From: Sphingobacterium athyrii
Lineage (GTDB): Bacteria > Bacteroidota > Bacteroidia > Sphingobacteriales > Sphingobacteriaceae
NCBI RefSeq assembly: GCF_003071065.1
Contig: NZ_QCXX01000001.1
Span: 802,971 to 866,970, forward strand
DNA length: 64,000 bases
Reading direction: 5' to 3'
Position 1 is the first letter of the stretch; each line of letters begins with the position of its first letter. Under the pieces are notes generated by a model. The model saw only the letters and a program-made list of their open reading frames with translations, was not told where the DNA came from and made no database searches. A program made the translations under genes and the position numbers. Shown piece by piece: positions 53,953 through 62,591 of the stretch.

Positions 53953-56463
53953 ATGCGACGCTGTATATTATATATTGTTTTTTTACTTTTGATTCCGATA
54001 CTTTCCCGATCTCAGGGGCTCAAGTTTAGAGCCGGACATGAACCTATAGATAAGCGAACCTCCTATGAATTATTCGACAAAAAGGATATTTCTTTTGAAA
54101 AGCAGTTTACCCTAACATTCCAACTATCCATTTATTCATCAAACTCATTAGGCAATATCTTCCGTGTCAAGAATAAAAACAATAACACGGTTTACAATCT
54201 ATTTTATGATGAGGAGGCCGGAAATTGTATCTTCCGTCTGAATGAAGAAGGCAAAAGTAGCCTGATCATTGCAAAAATAAGCCAACAGCGACTATTTAGA
54301 GAAGAGTGGATTGATATCCAATTGACTTTCAACCTTCAAGATCAACTATTTGAACTCAAAATACAAGATCAGACTTTTCAGTCTCCAAAGGTGAAACTAC
54401 CGCAGCAATATAGCCCCCAGGTTATTTTTGGAAAAAGTGATTACCTGATCGATGTACCAATGATGTCCATCAAAAATGTACGTATTGGAAATAAAAAAAA
54501 TAATTATTCCTTCCCGCTAAAAGAAAATTCGGGGCATATTGTCCACGATGAAAACGGTACGGCTTATGGGCGTGTCTCCAATCCAACCTGGCTGATTGTG
54601 GATTCTTACAAATGGAAAAATATTTTTACTGGCAATTCCCCATCACAGGCCGGTTCTAGTTACAACGAGCGCACAAAAGAGATTTATTATTTTAATCAGG
54701 ATTCCATTACCATATTCAATGTAAAGAACAATCAGACAAGGAAACTCGCTTTTCCTAACCCCTGCCCTGTCAAACTGGTTTTAGGAAACAATTTTATAGA
54801 CTCGACGACAAATAAACTATATGTCTATGAGCTTTTTTATACGCAACCTTACTTAGGTCCCACTGTCGCCAGTCTCGATCTTGAAAATTTCGAATGGAAA
54901 GTTGAGAGCGACGACCTGATGAAAAAAGAGCTAAACCATCATGGTTCTTTCTATGATGAAAGACATCGGCAGTTCTATATTTTTGGTGGTTACGGAAATA
55001 TGGCTTATAGTGGCGAATTTAGACGTTATTCCCTAGACTCCGGTAAATGGCAAACCGTAGATGGATGGTCAGGCGATAAAATTTTCCCACGCTATTTTCT
55101 GACGGCTGGACAAGGACCTAAGGATCGGACAGCTTATATATTCGGTGGTATGGGAAATGAATCCGGTGAACACATTGTCGGACGAAAATATCTTTATGAT
55201 TTCTATCAGATTAATCTGGACAGCAAAAAAATCACAAAAAAATGGGATATCGTTTGGAAAGACAAACATATTGTACCTGCCCGTGGTCTGGTCTTCCCTG
55301 ATAGTGCTCACTTTTATGCCTTATGCTATCCGGAGTATCTGACTAAATCCAATATCCAACTTTACCGCTTTGCTGTTCAAGATGGAAGTTTTGACATATT
55401 AGGAGACTCTGTCCCAATCTATTCAGATAAAATAAGTACGCATGCCCAACTTTATTTTGATAAGCAATTGGGACGGCTTTTGATATTGGTTCAAGAATCA
55501 AAAGATGACATACAATCTACGCTAAAGGTTTATTCGTTAAATATGACGCCAATAACCCTCGCTGAATTAAATAGCTTCCCCACATACCGTTCAAACCACA
55601 AGGTGCTCTTATTGTTGATCTTGTTTGGCACATGTGGGCTTGGCGCTTACTTTATCTGGCGACGAAACCGAAGGAAAAGAAGCATGATCCATAGAACTGA
55701 GGAACCAACACTTAGTACGGTTCCAATAACAGTAACAAATCAATTACGACAAAATGATGAATATATTCGCGCTAATTCAATTTTTCTATTTGGCGAGTTT
55801 CGTGCTTTTGATCGCAATAAACGCGATATCTCCTATTTATTTAGTACAAAGCTAAAGCAGGCATTTTGCCTCATCTTGTCCCATAGGTCCGGAATCAGCT
55901 CGCAATATTTCAGTCAGCTGATGTGGCCTGACAAATCAGAAGATAAGGTAAAAAACTCGCGCGGAGTTACGATCAACCATTTAAGAAAAGTGCTGAGCGA
56001 GTTTACAGGAATAGAACTTGTACATAAGCAGGGCCGATTCATTCTTGAAGAAACAGATGAATTCTATTGTGATTATGTCGATTGTATCCAATTGATGGCA
56101 AACCCTTCCAATATCAATGAAAGTAGATTAATTCAGATCATTCAAAGAGGTAAGTTTTTACAGGGATTGGATCAACCTATATTTGATGCCCTAAAAACTG
56201 AAGTTGAACAAAATTTACTTCCCATTTTACTGGCAGAACTTCAGCAGGCGGATCTCGGACACCAGTATAAAAAAAGTATTGAGCTGGCACATACGATTTT
56301 CTTATTGGATCCCTTAAATGAACAGGCTTTATTTTCTGAAATAAGAGCGATGTTTGCTTTAAATCAACAGCATGATGCCCGTATTAAATTTCAGCAATTC
56401 TGCCTCAATTATAGACAGCTGATGAATGAGGACTTTCCGCACCACTTGGATAAGATTATATAA
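53953..56463 (+). CDS. Transmembrane regulator with kelch-type periplasmic sensor and SARP-like DNA-binding domain
   Basis: 836 residues from the ATG at 53953; an upstream TTG at 53902 is less likely. It has a signal or anchor (CILYIVFLLLIPILSRSQ), a LamG-like jelly-roll (about 25-185: FTLTFQLSIYSSNSLGNIFRVKN), and a kelch-like propeller (about 235-485: GSSYNERTKEIYYFNQD, GSFYDERHRQFYIFGGYGNMAYSGEFRRYSL, RTAYIFGGMGNESGEH). One membrane helix is at about 551-569 (VLLLLILFGTCGLGAYFIW), followed by a basic stop (RRNRRKR). The cytosolic part has a winged-helix domain (about 608-698: FLFGEFRAFDRNKRDISYLFSTKLKQAFCLIL, LMWPDKSEDKVKNSRGVTINHLRKVLSE) and a BTAD/TPR-like tail. It probably senses a glycan outside and regulates the divergent GH76-SusCD operon directly. 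Confidence 0.75.
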   Translation: MRRCILYIVFLLLIPILSRSQGLKFRAGHEPIDKRTSYELFDKKDISFEKQFTLTFQLSIYSSNSLGNIFRVKNKNNNTVYNLFYDEEAGNCIFRLNEEGKSSLIIAKISQQRLFREEWIDIQLTFNLQDQLFELKIQDQTFQSPKVKLPQQYSPQVIFGKSDYLIDVPMMSIKNVRIGNKKNNYSFPLKENSGHIVHDENGTAYGRVSNPTWLIVDSYKWKNIFTGNSPSQAGSSYNERTKEIYYFNQDSITIFNVKNNQTRKLAFPNPCPVKLVLGNNFIDSTTNKLYVYELFYTQPYLGPTVASLDLENFEWKVESDDLMKKELNHHGSFYDERHRQFYIFGGYGNMAYSGEFRRYSLDSGKWQTVDGWSGDKIFPRYFLTAGQGPKDRTAYIFGGMGNESGEHIVGRKYLYDFYQINLDSKKITKKWDIVWKDKHIVPARGLVFPDSAHFYALCYPEYLTKSNIQLYRFAVQDGSFDILGDSVPIYSDKISTHAQLYFDKQLGRLLILVQESKDDIQSTLKVYSLNMTPITLAELNSFPTYRSNHKVLLLLILFGTCGLGAYFIWRRNRRKRSMIHRTEEPTLSTVPITVTNQLRQNDEYIRANSIFLFGEFRAFDRNKRDISYLFSTKLKQAFCLILSHRSGISSQYFSQLMWPDKSEDKVKNSRGVTINHLRKVLSEFTGIELVHKQGRFILEETDEFYCDYVDCIQLMANPSNINESRLIQIIQRGKFLQGLDQPIFDALKTEVEQNLLPILLAELQQADLGHQYKKSIELAHTIFLLDPLNEQALFSEIRAMFALNQQHDARIKFQQFCLNYRQLMNEDFPHHLDKII

Positions 56464-56464
56464 A

Positions 56465-56500
56465 TAAGGCCAATCATACGGCGAGGTATGATTGGCCTTA
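56465..56500. terminator. Bidirectional terminator after the SARP-like regulator
   Basis: TAAGGCCAATCATAC (56465-56479) and GTATGATTGGCCTTA (56486-56500) form a perfect 15-bp stem with a 6-base loop, followed by TTTATAT. Confidence 0.9.
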
Positions 56501-56522
56501 TTTATATAAACCACCAAACAAT

Positions 56523-57272
56523 TTAGGAGACCAATACCTCGCGATGACGTTTTACGAATTGCTTTTTGAGCAGATATAGTTTATAATGATCATACAAACC
56601 TATAATCAGCAATACGAAACAAACGACATAAAATGTTTTATTGGACAGGTAATTAAAGGAAATTCCGCTGAGTAGTCCCCCTATTACATAACTTGTGACA
56701 ATGGTCAGCAACAAATGAAACTTATCCACCAAATCTTTATTGCTTCTATTGGCTTCTTTGGTGAACATGGATATCAATATCGCCAAATCTGTTGTTAATC
56801 CCGTCAAATGGGTTGTTTTCACAACAGAATTGGATATACTCGCCGTCAGTCCATTTTGCAGGCCCATTGCAAACAATAAGGCTCCGACCAATATTTCGGT
56901 TTCCTTTAGCGAATCTTCATAAAAAAGATCGAGGTATATCCCGACAAATAATATACTTAATATCTCCAGCACCAATGGTATCGAATGCGTCAGGTATGCG
57001 CTGAACTTTCCCTTTCCATGGATGATAATCAAATTGGAAAACATGCTTCCAATTAAAAACAACAAGATCCAAAACAAAACAACAGCGCCCTGATACCAGT
57101 TTCCTTTCGCTATCTCCTGTGCAAAAACGGCATAATATCCTGTTACATTAGATGTAAAGGAAAAAAATACAATAACAGAAGCAACATTGACCATGCCGGC
57201 TGAAAATGCCGTTAGTCCGCCCAGCTTAATATTGTCTTGAATCGTCCGATGGTTGCTATATTTCCTTAGCAT
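56523..57272 (-). CDS. DUF1275 (YoaK-like) membrane protein
   Basis: 249 residues with about six membrane helices. The family is recognised by GGLTAFSAGMVNVASVIVFFSFTSNVTGYYAVFAQEIAKGN, the QNGLTASISNSVVKTTHLTGLTTDLAILI motif and the final helix FYVVCFVLLIIGLYDHY. DUF1275 proteins are inner-membrane proteins of unknown transport or enzymatic role. Its start lies inside the end of the preceding gene (17-base overlap), so the two are translationally coupled. It ends against the terminator shared with the SARP-like regulator. Confidence 0.85.
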   Translation of the reverse strand: MLRKYSNHRTIQDNIKLGGLTAFSAGMVNVASVIVFFSFTSNVTGYYAVFAQEIAKGNWYQGAVVLFWILLFLIGSMFSNLIIIHGKGKFSAYLTHSIPLVLEILSILFVGIYLDLFYEDSLKETEILVGALLFAMGLQNGLTASISNSVVKTTHLTGLTTDLAILISMFTKEANRSNKDLVDKFHLLLTIVTSYVIGGLLSGISFNYLSNKTFYVVCFVLLIIGLYDHYKLYLLKKQFVKRHREVLVS

Positions 57273-57756
57273 ATTTTTCCTTTCCTTCTTTTTTCAGCAC
57301 GATACGTGCTATTCCTTTAGTTTGCATATCCAGGTTGAGATGTAAGACGAGCTGGTTTTTATTCAGTTTCTGAATAATAAAGCTTTCTACAAGCTCATTA
57401 TTTTTACGCAGCTCAAGGATATGTCCCCTTCCTTTTAGAAACCAGTTATATTGTTTATCCTTGTGGTGGGCAACAAAATTCTTCTCACCCATCCTTTCAA
57501 AGTGCCAAAGGCCATCCTGTAGTGGCGGCAGATGTGCAATCGCAGCATCCTTAATTTCTTCGTGGATAATCGCCTGTTTTTTGAAAGTTGGTGATTTTTC
57601 TACCTTTTCAAAGTACCACCCCTGTTCTTCCCACTCTCCTTCCAAAAGCCTCTCGGGGTTTTCATAAAGCATAACCATTGACGACGCCCCGAAAAGCAAC
57701 AGTGCCAAAAAAACAAAGTTGAATCTCGCCAGTATTTTTCTTTTAGTAATTAACAT
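57256..57756 (-). CDS. Membrane-anchored protein of unknown function
   Basis: 166 residues from the ATG at 57756; the frame runs further up to 57828, inside the previous gene, but without a convincing start. One N-terminal helix (FNFVFLALLLFGASSMVML) anchors a beta-rich extracytosolic domain: LLEGEWEEQGWYFEKVE, GLWHFERMGEKNFVAHHKDKQYNWFLKGRGHILELRKNNELVESFIIQKLNKNQLVLHLNLDM. The pattern resembles lipocalin-like or DUF4488-like sandwich folds, but no family is assigned. It overlaps both neighbours (14 bases upstream, 17 downstream). Confidence 0.65.
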   Translation of the reverse strand: MLITKRKILARFNFVFLALLLFGASSMVMLYENPERLLEGEWEEQGWYFEKVEKSPTFKKQAIIHEEIKDAAIAHLPPLQDGLWHFERMGEKNFVAHHKDKQYNWFLKGRGHILELRKNNELVESFIIQKLNKNQLVLHLNLDMQTKGIARIVLKKEGKEKYAKEI

Positions 57757-58261
57757 CCCATTTTTTATTAAAAAATAAATCCGCCAAGACACTCCTTCCC
57801 GTTTTGTTCGTTGCCGGCTTTTCGACAATATTCACATGCTTACGCTTAGTCTTGTTCAAATGCAGCAATGCCTGTCCAACATCAAAGAAATGTCTCGTTC
57901 TTTTTTCAAATTGATAATCCGTAGGAATCTTGACCTCGTCAATTCGCGCTCCAGTCAGATAATGATGTAAATAATTGGGATTGTCTGTACCGATAATATC
58001 TGCGTAAATATTCAGTTTGCGGTTTTCATATCGATGGCAAATCATCTGACAAGCCTTTAAAAAGTCTTCAGATTGAAGATCATTGAGCCGGTCCTCCAGT
58101 GTGATTCCTAATAACTCACTGATTGAAGTGCTGCTCTTATTTCCGTAAACCAAAATAATATCCAGCTGTTCGGCCTGAGACTGCTCGATACTATGGATTA
58201 CAAAAAAAAGAGAATCAATTGTAAAATCACTTGGAATCAATACACGCGTTGTTTTTGCCAT
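57743..58261 (-). CDS. Unknown protein with a universal-stress-like N-terminus
   Basis: 172 residues from the ATG at 58261; a TTG two codons earlier is the alternative. The N-terminal strand and helix TTRVLIPSDFTIDSLFFVIHSIEQSQAEQLDIILVYG resembles the first beta-alpha unit of universal stress proteins, but the ATP-binding glycine motif of those proteins is not seen at the C-terminus, which is basic and polar (HLNKTKRKHVNIVEKPATNKTGRSVLADLF). It is first of three overlapping genes. No function can be assigned. Confidence 0.6.
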   Translation of the reverse strand: MAKTTRVLIPSDFTIDSLFFVIHSIEQSQAEQLDIILVYGNKSSTSISELLGITLEDRLNDLQSEDFLKACQMICHRYENRKLNIYADIIGTDNPNYLHHYLTGARIDEVKIPTDYQFEKRTRHFFDVGQALLHLNKTKRKHVNIVEKPATNKTGRSVLADLFFNKKWDVNY

Positions 58262-58391
58262 ACCCAATTATTTTTTTAACAAAGTTAATTGGCGCGCATG
58301 GCAATGGCATGAAGCTAGAATTAGCTTTCCATTAGAATTTTAACAGATTTATTAAAATGAGATTAAAAATACAGCACGAATTAAAATGAGA

Positions 58392-59750
58392 TTAAAACCT
58401 AATGTATGTTGGCAGTTCAATCTCTACGGTTGTACCCTCACCAACCACAGAATTAACCTTCAATGTTCCACCGTGTAGTTTGATTATATTTCTCGCCAAT
58501 GGAAGGCCGATACCGTATCCATCGATTCCACTCGTATTGGAAGCCCTAAAATAGGGATCATAAATATATTCTAATTCTTTTGAAGGAATCCCGATTCCCT
58601 TATCTTTTATCAGAATAAACACTTTATTATCCAACGCCCCCAGAGCGATATAAGCTGTCCTATTAGAGGAATATTTACAGGCATTGCTAATGATATTGGA
58701 TAATGCCAGTTGGAGTAAAATTGCATTTCCATTGACTTTAAGCCGCATACTATCATCAGGTAACAGACTAAAATCAGTCGTAATTTTAAATTTATCGTTG
58801 ATGGCTTTAACCGTCAACTCGGCATCCATAACAATCTGGTCTATACGAACAGGATTGAACGTTGTTGAATTGCTTACAAAACCTGTACGGGCTAACAACA
58901 AAAGTGCTTTGGTCTTTTTTTCTAAATGTTCAGCTGATTCAATAATTTTACCCAATGTACGTTGATATTCGTCAACTGTTCTTTCTTTCGAGAGCGCCAG
59001 ATCAGCTTGTCCGATTATTGAGGTCAGCGGTGTATTCAACTCATGTGAAGCATTACTGATAAAGTTTTTCTGGGTTTCAAATGAAGTTTCCAAACGCGTC
59101 AACATGTTGTTGAATGTAAATGCCAGATCATGAAGCTCACCCTTATATTTCTCTTCGTCAAGCCGTTTATCGAGATTCTCAGAACCAATCTGCTGGACTT
59201 CTTTCATCATTGTGAGGATAGGCTTCAAAAATGAACGTTTCATGAATACTGAAACCAACGAGATAAAGAGAATACCCAAAATCAAACTAATAATGAGCAA
59301 ATTACGCAGGTAAGCCAAGTGATGTGTATAAAAGTAATTTTCAGCCGATGCACCGATAATATAATTTTTATTGTTTTTTGAGAAGTACTTTGTCGAATAG
59401 AATTGATGTCCAGCTTTGAAATTTGATGTTCCGGTCTTATTAATTTTATCCCATAACGCTGAATGAAAGCCCTGACTTCTTAAAATCTCCCCGTTCTTAT
59501 CAAATTCAACAAAAAATTCATGTTGATTATTTAGATTTTCTATAAAATCCAAACTCCACTGATCTGTTTGTGATGCAGATTTACCATTGAGGAATTTTTC
59601 CGCCGCAATATTTCTCCGCAGATCCAGGCGTTTATAGAAATCCGTAAAAGCAAAGTTTGTAATCGAATAAAAGATAAAGCCAACGAAACAGCTGACATAT
59701 ATAACTAATATTGCTATTAGATAGATGAGTTTCCTATTGTAATTATTCAT
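58392..59750 (-). CDS. HAMP-domain sensor histidine kinase
   Basis: 452 residues. Two membrane helices (about 8-29 and 151-170) enclose a 120-residue extracytosolic sensor. HAMP follows (FLKPILTMMKEVQQIGSENLDKRLDEEKYKGELHDLAFTFNNMLTRLE). HisKA has His236 in ISNASHELNTPLTSIIGQ, and HATPase_c has the N box ALSNIISNACKYS, G1 IKDKGIGIPSKE and G2 GIDGYGIGLPLA. It is the partner of the response regulator 28 bases upstream in the transcript. The signal is unknown. The three overlapping genes next to it may belong to its regulon. Confidence 0.95.
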   Translation of the reverse strand: MNNYNRKLIYLIAILVIYVSCFVGFIFYSITNFAFTDFYKRLDLRRNIAAEKFLNGKSASQTDQWSLDFIENLNNQHEFFVEFDKNGEILRSQGFHSALWDKINKTGTSNFKAGHQFYSTKYFSKNNKNYIIGASAENYFYTHHLAYLRNLLIISLILGILFISLVSVFMKRSFLKPILTMMKEVQQIGSENLDKRLDEEKYKGELHDLAFTFNNMLTRLETSFETQKNFISNASHELNTPLTSIIGQADLALSKERTVDEYQRTLGKIIESAEHLEKKTKALLLLARTGFVSNSTTFNPVRIDQIVMDAELTVKAINDKFKITTDFSLLPDDSMRLKVNGNAILLQLALSNIISNACKYSSNRTAYIALGALDNKVFILIKDKGIGIPSKELEYIYDPYFRASNTSGIDGYGIGLPLARNIIKLHGGTLKVNSVVGEGTTVEIELPTYIRF

Positions 59751-59778
59751 TTTAACCTATTCTGCATTCTTAACCAAT

Positions 59779-60504
59779 TTAGTCTTCGATTTTTAACACA
59801 TAGCCCATTCCGATAACCGTATGGATCGCTTTTTTGTTGGTTACCTTCTCGATTTTCTTTCGTAGGTAATTAACATATACATCAACGACATTTGATCCGA
59901 TATCAAAATTAATTCCCCATATTTTATCCAGCAACTCACTACGCTCAAATACTTTCTTAGGGCTTTGAATGAATAGTAGAAGTAACCGATATTCGGTACT
60001 TGTCAAGTTAAGCTCCTGACCTTCGCAATAGGCAACTTTTTTGTAATCATCAATCGTTAGAAACCCATAATTAAATGTATCTTTCGAAGGTTGTGCTTCG
60101 CGTTGTGTTGCCTGAACTATGGATTGCTGTCTACGGATCAACGAACGTATTCTGGCCTTGAGTTCGATGAGTTTAAATGGCTTGGAAAGATAGTCATCGG
60201 CGCCATTATCAAGTCCGAGAACCACATTTTCGGGTGTCCCAAGTGCTGTTAACATCATGACTGGCAAATCGGTATACCCCCATTGCCGAATCTGTTTGCA
60301 GATATCAAGTCCATTCGTGCCCGGCAAAAGAATATCCAACAGAACAAGAGCAACATCTTGTTTGGCCAATAATTGTTCGAGTCCTTCTGAGCGTCCAAGA
60401 TGAATCACCCTATAACCTTCTTCCCCCAAACCCTGAACGATTAAATCTGCAACGTCCTGCTCGTCTTCAACCAAAATAATTTTTTGCTCCTCCATATTCG
60501 TCAT
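59779..60504 (-). CDS. OmpR-family response regulator
   Basis: 241 residues. The receiver domain has the acidic pair in IILVEDEQDV, phospho-acceptor Asp57 (VLLDILLPGTNGLDI) and Lys in DDYLSKPFKLIELKARIRSLIRR. The winged-helix output is complete: LTSTEYRLLLLFIQSPKKVFERSELLDKIWGINFDIGSNVVDVYVNYLRKKIEK. It precedes its cognate kinase on the same strand. The 237-base upstream region shows no clear TAnnTTTG element on this strand. Confidence 0.96.
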   Translation of the reverse strand: MTNMEEQKIILVEDEQDVADLIVQGLGEEGYRVIHLGRSEGLEQLLAKQDVALVLLDILLPGTNGLDICKQIRQWGYTDLPVMMLTALGTPENVVLGLDNGADDYLSKPFKLIELKARIRSLIRRQQSIVQATQREAQPSKDTFNYGFLTIDDYKKVAYCEGQELNLTSTEYRLLLLFIQSPKKVFERSELLDKIWGINFDIGSNVVDVYVNYLRKKIEKVTNKKAIHTVIGMGYVLKIED

Positions 60505-60741
60505 AATCTATATTTCCTGTTATCGCTCCGCATCCAAACCATAAAAATACTGTTTTGATACTATAGACACAAATCCCTTAGCCGTGATAAAGGGTAGCAG
60601 GGCTAGATATATCAAAAGAAGTGATTGTTTCCGCAAACAGCGCATCATATACAGGAATAAAAATTGAAAAACTATATTTGTATAACTAGTAATACGGCAG
60701 TTTATTTTACGGAATTATCTGATATAGTTCATTTTTTAACC

Positions 60742-61026
60742 TTAATCAGTGCATCGTTTATTGGTTGTTAGACATAGCCCCCCATTCCTATTTATATGAC
60801 GGTTAGCGCTATGCTCTGCTAAGCTCACTTGTGAATTGACTTCTTCGCTCTTCTTACGACGTTTGTTAGCGGATTTATCCTCTGCGACACCAATTTTCCA
60901 AAAGGAATAAACGTAAAGTTCTTCCCTTTTCCAACCAAGATCCTTACGCAAATAGTTTCGTATTCCTCGAACGGTTGAAAATTCGGCAGCAACATAAGCT
61001 AACCGATCCGTATATCCTGTATCCCA
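60742..61026 (-). pseudogene. C-terminal fragment of a siderophore-interacting flavoprotein (SIP family)
   Basis: The frame is open from just after a TGA at 61027-61029 to 60742 and reads YTDRLAYVAAEFSTVRG, then IRNYLRKDLGWKREELYVYSFWKIGVAEDKSANKRR, which is the conserved end of SIP/ViuB NAD(P)H-flavin reductases. About 200 N-terminal residues with the FAD and NAD(P) sites are missing, and the frame begins 26 bases after the AraC stop codon. The last 35 residues do not look like SIP and are probably read-through sequence. It is a decayed remnant of a gene that released iron from imported siderophores. An internal TTG at 60951 could start a 69-residue peptide, but this is unlikely to be functional. 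Confidence 0.75.
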
Positions 61027-61051
61027 TCAGAGATCGATTAAAATATCCGCA

Positions 61052-62032
61052 TTAATTTTTCAATTTACTTGGTGGAAATCCAAATTTTCGTCTAAAAGCG
61101 TCTGAAAAATGACGCTGATTTTTATACCCAACGGCATCAGAGACTTCACCAATGGTCATATTTTTGTCTAGGATGAGTTTTTTGGCATGTTCCATTTTTG
61201 CATCATTCCAAAAACCGAAAACTGTTGTACCAAAAAGCTCCTTAAAGCCCTTCTTTAATGTAAACTCATTTGTCCCAACCAGATGAGCCAGATTGACAAG
61301 TGTGTTATTTGAATCCATATTATTCAATAGAAATTCACGGACCGCATAGATTTTATCGACATCAGACTTTTTAAGCGTCGTGTTCGAAAGGCTATTGTCG
61401 GCTAACTGCTCCAACTGAAGCAGCAATAATTCCATGATCTTCGCTTCGAGAAATATTTTTTTAAAAATACCCTTACGTTCACAATTTATGATACGATCAA
61501 TAATAGCATGCATGTCATGGGTAATTCTTCTATTAATATCTGTCAATAAGCCAGATTTTCCCTTTTCAATACTATTTCTAAAGTCATTAAATAAGATGGA
61601 ATTATCGGGTAAAAATTTCTTAAAAAAATCCGGAGCTAAATTTATCTCACATATCTGGAATTCCTCACACTCCCATTGCATCTGACCACAGAGCGAATTG
61701 CCGTAAAGAATATTGTGTTGGTAAGTTCCAAAATCTATGGCTGCAGTTAACATCTCCCCTGCAGCCCGGCTTCTCCCCTTCAATGCAAAATGCATCTCAA
61801 CCGTCTCAAAGTCACTTTCAAAACGAAACAGTATCCGTTCATACAGATTTGCATGACCAAAGCCAATATGGACTCCATCAAAAAAGATTTCTTTGTAATA
61901 GCCTTCACCAAATGGAGCTTCCAGTTGTGTGACGCATTCCTGAATACCGGCATCGATTGAAAAGAACCTCTGCGGATAGTTTCTTTCCAACAATAAACTA
62001 GCCGAATCAATATCATAAAGTCTTAATCCCAT
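61052..62032 (-). CDS. AraC-family regulator, PchR-like
   Basis: 326 residues. The N-terminal 200 residues form an effector domain rich in strands (ERILFRFESDFETVEMHFALKGRSRAAGEM). The C-terminal AraC domain includes LVNLAHLVGTNEFTLKKGFKELFGTTVFGFWNDAKMEHAKKLILDKNMTIGEVSDAVGYKNQRHFSDAFRRKFGFPPSKLKN. The layout and motif KxGFxxxFGxTVFxF match the PchR/YbtA-like regulators of siderophore genes. It is flanked by two iron-related remnants and by a Fur-box-like palindrome, so it is probably the surviving regulator of a lost siderophore locus, or it acts elsewhere. Confidence 0.85.
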   Translation of the reverse strand: MGLRLYDIDSASLLLERNYPQRFFSIDAGIQECVTQLEAPFGEGYYKEIFFDGVHIGFGHANLYERILFRFESDFETVEMHFALKGRSRAAGEMLTAAIDFGTYQHNILYGNSLCGQMQWECEEFQICEINLAPDFFKKFLPDNSILFNDFRNSIEKGKSGLLTDINRRITHDMHAIIDRIINCERKGIFKKIFLEAKIMELLLLQLEQLADNSLSNTTLKKSDVDKIYAVREFLLNNMDSNNTLVNLAHLVGTNEFTLKKGFKELFGTTVFGFWNDAKMEHAKKLILDKNMTIGEVSDAVGYKNQRHFSDAFRRKFGFPPSKLKN

Positions 62033-62139
62033 TCCATATTTCTTTAAGTTTCAACTATTCCTTTTCACGGACTTTTTACTCCTCATTGCATACCCGACGA
62101 TAGTACTTTTCCTATTATCTTTGACTAAATTACAAATTT

Positions 62140-62158
62140 ATTTAGAATGATTCTTAAT
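62140..62158. promoter_or_regulatory. Fur-box-like palindrome between AraC and the ABC remnant
   Basis: ATTTAGAAT-G-ATTCTTAAT is a 9-1-9 inverted repeat with 8 of 9 pairs, centred in the 146-base divergent region. It has the AAT-n-ATT core of Fur-family operators and shares GAATGATTC with the katG site at 22920-22934. Confidence 0.55.
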
Positions 62159-62178
62159 TATTTAATACCATTTGGCGT

Positions 62179-62496
62179 ATGCAAAAGAAAAATATCAATC
62201 TTGAGCTGTCGTTAACAGATGACATCGACATGCACTTAATCCCGGATAGCATCTATAATAATATCAAAGTCGGTAATCCTCTGGCGAGTAAGCTTGATGT
62301 TATCTATGCGGCAGAGAAAGCGATGGTACTGGACTTTGCCTGGGAATTTCCTAAAGGCCTGGACACTTTTGTCCATGATGAACGCTACCCACTTTCTGTT
62401 GAACAAAAGCAACAAATTAATTTAGCACGGATATATTTAAAAAACACGCAAAATACGACATCTGGCATCGATATTTCGAGTTCTGACGTATTTTAG
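62179..62496 (+). pseudogene. Degenerate fragment of an ABC-exporter ATPase
   Basis: 105 residues that align by eye with the middle of an exporter-type nucleotide-binding domain. The match runs from LIPDSIYNNIKVGNP (usual LFSGSIRENIxYGNP) through LDVIYAAEKAMVLDF, FPKGLDTFVHDERYPLSVEQKQQINLARIYLKN (usual LPxGYDTxVGExGxxLSGGQKQRIAIARAxLKN). The signature LSGGQ is changed to LSVEQ and Walker A and Walker B are absent, so it cannot hydrolyse ATP. The ATG at 62179 is possible but the peptide is more likely a relic of a siderophore exporter divergent from the AraC gene. A hairpin terminator follows. Confidence 0.7.
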
Positions 62497-62537
62497 TGAG
62501 CTATCTACCGGGAAGTAAAGAAGGGGGAAGCAAAATT

Positions 62538-62568
62538 TAACCCCATTTGAAAAAATCGAATGGGGTTA
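62538..62568. terminator. Hairpin between convergent ABC remnant and betaine transporter genes
   Basis: TAACCCCATT (62538-62547) and AATGGGGTTA (62559-62568) are perfect 10-bp arms with an 11-base loop. No long T tract follows, so termination is likely but not certain. Confidence 0.6.
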
Positions 62569-62591
62569 GACAAAGCAGTTAAACTTAGGAA

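Noticed and set aside
57757..57828. Longer start for the 166-residue anchored protein
   Set aside because: It would lie fully inside the preceding gene and begin with a charged stretch before the membrane anchor.
60571..60595. Small hairpin CCCTT/AAGGG upstream of the response regulator as a terminator
   Set aside because: Only five pairs and no T tract on either strand.
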